In this document: positions 8,118 through 12,000 of the stretch, in pieces
How positions within the stretch are numbered: position 1 is the stretch's first letter
How the letters are laid out: every line of letters begins with the position of its first letter
Source: JBEIUL01 sp044356865
GTDB lineage: Bacteria > Planctomycetota > Phycisphaerae > Phycisphaerales > SM1A02
Length of the DNA: 12,000 nt
Reading direction: 5' to 3'
Assembly (NCBI GenBank): GCA_044356865.1
Contig: JBIKVN010000087.1
Span: forward strand, 1-12,000
Position numbers and translations under genes: made by a program
The notes under the pieces: model-generated
What the model saw: only the letters and a program-made list of their open reading frames with translations
Database searches by the model: none
Told to the model about the DNA's origin: nothing

Positions 8118-9437
8118 TCAAGCCACCCGCCACCCGATATCCCTCCGGAAGAACGCCCCGTCGAACCGAATCGCCCCGGCTGCGGCGTTGGCCAGCCGCT
8201 GGGCCGAGGCAAGGTCGGCGGCAAGGGCCGTCACCCCGAGGACCCGGCCTCCGGCGGTCACCGGGGGGTCGCCGGGGGCCGCGCCGCGGGCGGTGCCGGC
8301 GTGGAAGAGGACCAGTTCCTCGCCCGGGCCAGCCAGCCCCGCGGCCTCGTCGAGGCCGGTGATCGGGAAGCCCTTGCGGATCGGGCCCGGGTAGCCCTCG
8401 CTGCAGACCACGACGCACAAGGCCGTCCGCGGGTCGAACGACAGCTCGACGCCCGCGAGGTTCCCGGTCGCGGTCGCCCAGAGGATCTCGACGAGGTCGC
8501 CCTGCAGCCGGGCCAGCAGGGGCTGGGTCTCAGGGTCGCCGAAGCGGGTGTTGAACTCGAGGACTTTCGGGCCCGCCGGGGTCAGCATGAGACCGGCGTA
8601 CAGCACGCCGCGGAAGACGACGCCCTCGCGTCGCAGGGCGTCGATCGCGGGCACGAGCACCTCGCGCTGCACCTGGTCGAGCAGCCGGTCGGTCGCAAGG
8701 GGCGTCGGGCAGTACGCCCCCATGCCGCCGGTGTTGTCGCCGGTGTCGCCCTCGCCGACCTGCTTGTGGTCCTGGGCGGGATCCAGCACGTGGATCGTCC
8801 GCCCGTCGACGAGGGCCAGCACCGAAAGTTCCTGGCCCGAGAGCCGCTCCTCGATCACGACCTGGCCGCCGGCCTCACCGAACGCCTTCTGGCCCATGAT
8901 GCGTTCGACCGCCGCGACCGTCTCGGCGCGATCCCGGCAGACGAAGACGCCCTTGCCCGCGCACAACCCCGCGGCCTTCACGACCAGCCCCTCGTCGCTC
9001 GGGCGGGCCCGCACGAAGGCCAGGGCCGCCTCGATCGAGTCGAAGGCCCGGCCCTCGGCGGTCGGGATCGACGCCGCCCGCATGATGCTCTTCGCATAGG
9101 CCTTGTCCCACTCGAGCCGGGCCGCCGAGCGCGACGGCCCGAAGATCGCCCGGCCGGGCGCCGCGAGCAGCGTCGCGAAGTCCTGCTCGAGCGGGCCTTC
9201 CGGCCCGATCACCACCAGGTCGATGCCCGCCTCTTCGCACCAGCGATTGAGGCGGAACGCCTGCTTCGGGTCGATCGGGGCGGGGCAGGGGCGACCGAGG
9301 CCAAGCAGGCCCGCGTTCGCCCCCGGCTCGACCCAGAGGTCGCCGAGCCGCGGCGACTGCCGCAGCTTCCACGCGATCGCGTGCTCGCGGCCGCCGGTCC
9401 CGAGCAGCAGGACGTTGACCCGGTCGGGAACGCGCAC
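8118..9437 (-). CDS. purD: Phosphoribosylamine-glycine ligase (GAR synthetase)
   Basis: Second committed step of purine synthesis: 5-phosphoribosylamine + glycine + ATP give glycinamide ribonucleotide, in the cytoplasm. The 439-residue ATP-grasp enzyme has the N-terminal motif LLGTGGREHAIAWKL (11-25), VVIGPEGPL (75-83), the ATP-binding LVVKAAGLCAGKGV (151-164), EERLSGQELSVLALVDG (196-212), DHKQVGEGDTGDNTGGMGAY (223-242) and the PurD signature RFGDPETQ (298-305). Length is close to the usual 420-430. The start is a GTG at 9437. A GAGG sequence 5-8 bases before it, made partly from the ald stop codon (TGAGG), supports this start and translational coupling. The gap to ald is 7 nt, so it is the second gene of an ald-purD unit. 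GDNTGGMG differs from the more common GPNTGGMG by one residue. It should be functional. Confidence 0.96.
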   Translation of the reverse strand: MRVPDRVNVLLLGTGGREHAIAWKLRQSPRLGDLWVEPGANAGLLGLGRPCPAPIDPKQAFRLNRWCEEAGIDLVVIGPEGPLEQDFATLLAAPGRAIFGPSRSAARLEWDKAYAKSIMRAASIPTAEGRAFDSIEAALAFVRARPSDEGLVVKAAGLCAGKGVFVCRDRAETVAAVERIMGQKAFGEAGGQVVIEERLSGQELSVLALVDGRTIHVLDPAQDHKQVGEGDTGDNTGGMGAYCPTPLATDRLLDQVQREVLVPAIDALRREGVVFRGVLYAGLMLTPAGPKVLEFNTRFGDPETQPLLARLQGDLVEILWATATGNLAGVELSFDPRTALCVVVCSEGYPGPIRKGFPITGLDEAAGLAGPGEELVLFHAGTARGAAPGDPPVTAGGRVLGVTALAADLASAQRLANAAAGAIRFDGAFFRRDIGWRVA

Positions 9438-9442
9438 GCGGG

Positions 9443-9447
9443 CCTCA
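9443..9447 (-). promoter_or_regulatory. Ribosome binding site of purD overlapping the ald stop codon
   Basis: On the minus strand TGAGG combines the ald stop codon TGA with a GAGG core located just upstream of the purD GTG start. It decides the non-ATG start, because no ATG fits between the ald stop and the conserved GTGGREHA motif. Confidence 0.55.
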
Positions 9448-10551
9448 GGCCGAAAGCGGCGCGAACTCGAGGTCGTGGGCCTCGGCGACCGCCTGGTTGG
9501 TCAGGACGCCGCGGTTGGTGTTGATCGCGTTCGCGAAGTGATGGTCCATCTGGGCGAGGCGATCCGGCCCGTGGCGGGCGATCTTGATCGCCCAGGGCAG
9601 CGTCACGTTCGTGAGGGCGATGGCCGAGGTGCGGGCCACCGCGCCGGGCATGTTGCCCACGCAGTAGTGGACGATGCCGTCGACCTCGTAGGTCGGGTTG
9701 CGGTGGGTGGTGACCTTGCTCGTCTCGACGCAGCCGCCCTGGTCGATCGCCACGTCGACGATCACCGAGCCGGGCTGCATGTGCTTGAGGTCGGCCCGCT
9801 TCACGAGCCACGGGGCTTTCGCGCCCGGCACGAGCACCGCACCGACCACGAGGTCGGCCCAGTGCAGCCGCTCGCGGATCGCCTGCGGATCCGAGTAGAC
9901 CGTGGTCACGTTCTTCGGCATGAACTCGTCGAGCCGGCGGAGCCGGTCGATGCTGATGTCCATGATCACGACATCGGCGCCCATGCCCGCCGCGACGCTC
10001 GCCGCGCAGGTGCCGACCACGCCGCCGCCGAGGATGAGGACATGCCCCGGGGCCACGCCCGGCACGCCGCCGAGCAGCACGCCGCGGCCGCCGAAGGGCC
10101 GCTCGAGGAACTTCGCGCCCTCCTGCACCGAGAGCTTGCCCGCGACCTCGCTCATCGGCGTCAAGAGCGGAAGCCCGCCGCGGTCGTCGGTCAGGGTCTC
10201 GTAGGCGATCGAGACGCACTTCCGCTCGAGGCAGCCGAGGGTCAGGTCCTTGTCGGCGGCGAAGTGGAAGTAGGTGAAGACGAACTGGCCCGCGCGGATC
10301 TGCGGGATCTCCTGGGGCTGCGGCTCCTTGACCTTCACGATCAGGTCGGCCTTCGACCAGACGCCGGCCGCGTCGGGCACGAGGGTCGCGCCGGCGGCCT
10401 GGTACTGCTCGTCGGTGAAGCCCGATCCGAGGCCGGCCCCGGACTGGACCAGCACCTGGTGGCCCTCGCGGACCATCATCTCGGCGCCGACCGGACGCAT
10501 GCCGACGCGGAACTCATCCGTCTTCACTTCGCTCGGGACACCGACGATCAT
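9445..10551 (-). CDS. ald: Alanine dehydrogenase
   Basis: NAD-dependent, reversible oxidative deamination of L-alanine to pyruvate and ammonia; cytoplasmic, usually hexameric. The 368-residue protein has the family pattern from start to end: VGVPSEVKTDEFRVG (3-17) with substrate-binding R15, LIVKVKEP (70-77) with K75, FTYFHFAAD (92-100) with catalytic H96, LTPMSEVAGKLSVQ (130-143), the Rossmann glycine motif LGGGVVG (174-180) with D198 at the end of the second strand for NAD, VIVDVAIDQGGC (263-274) with catalytic D270, and HYCVGNMPGAVARTS (295-309). Length equals the family norm (about 370). A GGAG lies about 8 bases before the ATG. It heads a two-gene unit with purD and is divergent from the exported protein gene at 10656. 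Residue roles are from known family members; all are intact. Confidence 0.97.
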   Translation of the reverse strand: MIVGVPSEVKTDEFRVGMRPVGAEMMVREGHQVLVQSGAGLGSGFTDEQYQAAGATLVPDAAGVWSKADLIVKVKEPQPQEIPQIRAGQFVFTYFHFAADKDLTLGCLERKCVSIAYETLTDDRGGLPLLTPMSEVAGKLSVQEGAKFLERPFGGRGVLLGGVPGVAPGHVLILGGGVVGTCAASVAAGMGADVVIMDISIDRLRRLDEFMPKNVTTVYSDPQAIRERLHWADLVVGAVLVPGAKAPWLVKRADLKHMQPGSVIVDVAIDQGGCVETSKVTTHRNPTYEVDGIVHYCVGNMPGAVARTSAIALTNVTLPWAIKIARHGPDRLAQMDHHFANAINTNRGVLTNQAVAEAHDLEFAPLSA

Positions 10552-10591
10552 CGTGCGGACTCCAGGGGAGGGGGGCGGCCGAAAGGGTTGG

Positions 10592-10597
10592 AGTGTA
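10592..10597 (-). promoter_or_regulatory. Possible -10 element for ald-purD
   Basis: TACACT on the minus strand, in the 104-bp divergent gap, 41 bases before the ald ATG. It resembles the S8 gene site over 15 bases (AGCCCCCGCTACACT here, AGCCACTGCTACACT there). I see no clear -35 hexamer at 16-18 bases, so this may be an extended -10 type or chance. Confidence 0.35.
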
Positions 10598-10625
10598 GCG
10601 GGGGCTGCCGGGCACGACGGTCTGC

Positions 10626-10631
10626 TACATT
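10626..10631 (+). promoter_or_regulatory. Possible -10 element for the exported protein gene
   Basis: TACATT in TGCTACATTTCG on the plus strand, 24 bases before the ATG at 10656. This would give a short leader of about 18-20 nt. No -35 partner is evident. Confidence 0.25.
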
Positions 10632-10655
10632 TCGCGACCCTCCGGAACCCCGGTC

Positions 10656-12000
10656 ATGACTACCCCTGTCCACCGCCCGACATCGTTCTCCCGCCGCCTC
10701 GCCGCCTTCGCCCTCGGCGGGGTCGTCGCCGCCCTCGCCGCAGGGCCCGCGACCGCCCAGATGGCCTCGCTCACCGTCAAGCTGAACGAGCCCTGGCAGC
10801 GGGTCAGCGAGTCGAACAAGAGCTGGAAACCGATCTTCACCGCGTACGCCGACCTGACCCCGCCCCCGAAGCCGTTCGGGAGCGGGTTCAACCAGACCAC
10901 CATCTGGCCGGGCATGGAAGGCTGGACCGAGGTCGCCGCCTGGGCCGAGGCCAACTCGGTGTTGGGCAAGGCCCTGATCGCCAACCAGTCGAAGATCGTC
11001 TTCGGGCTGCCCTACGGCGAGGACGAGGTCGATCCGGCGATGCGCGAGCGAGGCCTCTGCGTGCGGGTCGGGATCGACGGCGACATCCGCCGCATCGAGT
11101 GGCCCTACCTCGACGCGATCGGCACGATCAGCGCGTACGCCACCGCCGAGATGTACCGGCTCGGCGAGGCCGGCAAGTTCGGGGAGGCGATGGACCTCGG
11201 CCTCGCGAACCTGCGGGTGCTGCGGCAGGTCGCCGACCAGACGATGCTGGCCGAGAAGTCGTACGCCTTCGCGACGATGGCCGACTTCGCCTCGATCCAG
11301 CGGGATTTCCTCGCGACCTACCTCGACACGCTGCCGGTCGATCTCCTGCGGCGGATGGCCAACGACGAGTACCCCTACCTCAAGCCCGCCGACAACGAGC
11401 GGCTGAAGCGGCTCGAGATGCCCGAAGGCGACCGGATCGTCGCCGAGGCCCTGCTCAAGCAGTGTTTCGACGGGGCGGGCCAGCCCTCGGGCGACCAGTT
11501 CGCCGAGACCTTCGCGGGCCTGCAGAGCAAGGACGCGCCGCTCACCCGCTTCGGGGCCGCCAAGCGCTGGGCGGGTATCGCCGAGCTGCACGGCTCGCTC
11601 GACGCGAGCCTCGGCAAGCTGAACAACATCTACGACGACTGGTGGCGGCGGTGGCGCACCCGGCCCTACGACACCATGATGACCATGCCGACCGAGCTCT
11701 CGCGGGCGAACAAGATCCGCTACGCGGCGGTCGTCCTTGCGGTGAAGGACATCGCGGGCCTCTTCGACCTGCGGCGGCGCCTCATCGCCGAGATCGACGG
11801 GCTCGTGACCTGCACCGGCCTGTGCGGCTACCGCCGGAGTTTCGGCGAGTACCCCGACGACATCGAGAAGGCCTACACCACCTACTTCCCGAAGCGTTTC
11901 GACTTCGATCCCTACGACAAGCAGTACCGCAACTTCATCTACCGGCGGCTCGCCGAGAAGGTCGCGATCGACACGGTGATGGGCCGGCTGTGGGCCGAGG
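10656..12000 (+). CDS. Exported protein of unknown function (runs off right edge)
   Basis: An open frame from the ATG at 10656 continues without stop to the window end (448 codons visible). The N-terminus is a clear signal peptide: basic start with R13-R14 (SRRLAAF, only loosely Tat-like), hydrophobic stretch LGGVVAALAAG, and an ATA cleavage site before Q35. The mature part is rich in Trp, Tyr and charged residues and looks alpha-helical and soluble. It has few cysteines; C386 and C390 form a CxxxC (TCTGLCGYRR). An EYPDDIEKAYTTYFPKRFDFDP segment follows. There are no transmembrane helices after the signal. Third-position G/C use matches its neighbours, and the frame is intact, so it is a real gene. 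It is divergent from ald. I do not recognise the family, and guessing an enzymatic role is not justified. Confidence 0.85.
   Translation, partial: MTTPVHRPTSFSRRLAAFALGGVVAALAAGPATAQMASLTVKLNEPWQRVSESNKSWKPIFTAYADLTPPPKPFGSGFNQTTIWPGMEGWTEVAAWAEANSVLGKALIANQSKIVFGLPYGEDEVDPAMRERGLCVRVGIDGDIRRIEWPYLDAIGTISAYATAEMYRLGEAGKFGEAMDLGLANLRVLRQVADQTMLAEKSYAFATMADFASIQRDFLATYLDTLPVDLLRRMANDEYPYLKPADNERLKRLEMPEGDRIVAEALLKQCFDGAGQPSGDQFAETFAGLQSKDAPLTRFGAAKRWAGIAELHGSLDASLGKLNNIYDDWWRRWRTRPYDTMMTMPTELSRANKIRYAAVVLAVKDIAGLFDLRRRLIAEIDGLVTCTGLCGYRRSFGEYPDDIEKAYTTYFPKRFDFDPYDKQYRNFIYRRLAEKVAIDTVMGRLWAE

Noticed and set aside
8301..10659. Two long plus-strand frames opposite purD and ald
   Set aside because: Both are His/Arg/Asp-rich shadows of strongly conserved enzymes on the minus strand.
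10548..11591. A 347-codon minus-strand frame near the right edge
   Set aside because: It lies opposite the plus-strand frame that has a signal peptide and remains open to the window end, and its own translation shows only shadow-like composition.

Overview
This is a very G+C-rich bacterial window holding ordinary, closely packed chromosomal genes, most of them housekeeping. I see no mobile element, CRISPR array, rRNA or tRNA gene. Several features point to Planctomycetota, perhaps the Phycisphaerae. These are the long RNase HII-like protein, the MnmA with an enlarged cysteine-containing N-terminal half, the large exported S8-type peptidase with paired-cysteine 'CC...WDxxC' modules, and the general lack of strong Shine-Dalgarno sequences. 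The lineage call is inference from protein style. No taxonomic marker gene is complete here.

Layout. (1) At 1-124 (minus) is the first 41 codons of elongation factor G, behind its own promoter-like site. (2) At 216-1211 (minus) is an RNase HII-family protein, divergent by only 37 bp from mnmA (1249-2394, plus), the tRNA U34 thiolase. (3) mnmA converges on nhaA (2391-3590, minus), and the two stop codons share the palindrome CTAG. (4) A 128-bp divergent gap separates nhaA from a class I fructose-bisphosphate aldolase (3719-4786, plus). (5) A perfect 11-bp-stem hairpin (4795-4820) lies between the aldolase and a 1034-residue secreted subtilase-like protein (4847-7951, minus). (6) ald and purD (10551 down to 8118, minus) form a two-gene transcription unit with a 7-nt gap. 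(7) A divergent exported protein of unknown function starts at 10656 (plus) and runs off the end of the window.

How the genes relate. Apart from ald-purD the genes look individually transcribed: neighbours are divergent, convergent or have their own promoter-like site. Translation and RNA maintenance (EF-G, RNase HII, MnmA), central metabolism (aldolase, alanine dehydrogenase, purine synthesis) and ion homeostasis (NhaA) are mixed, as is common in planctomycete genomes where classical operons are broken up. A TACACT hexamer recurs upstream of fusA, the S8 gene and ald, and looks like the local -10 element.

I did not find a convincing new multi-gene system. The most interesting points are inside single proteins: Glu in place of the catalytic Asp in the S8 protein, its cysteine modules, the CxxC/CC cysteines of MnmA, and the unidentified exported protein at the right edge.
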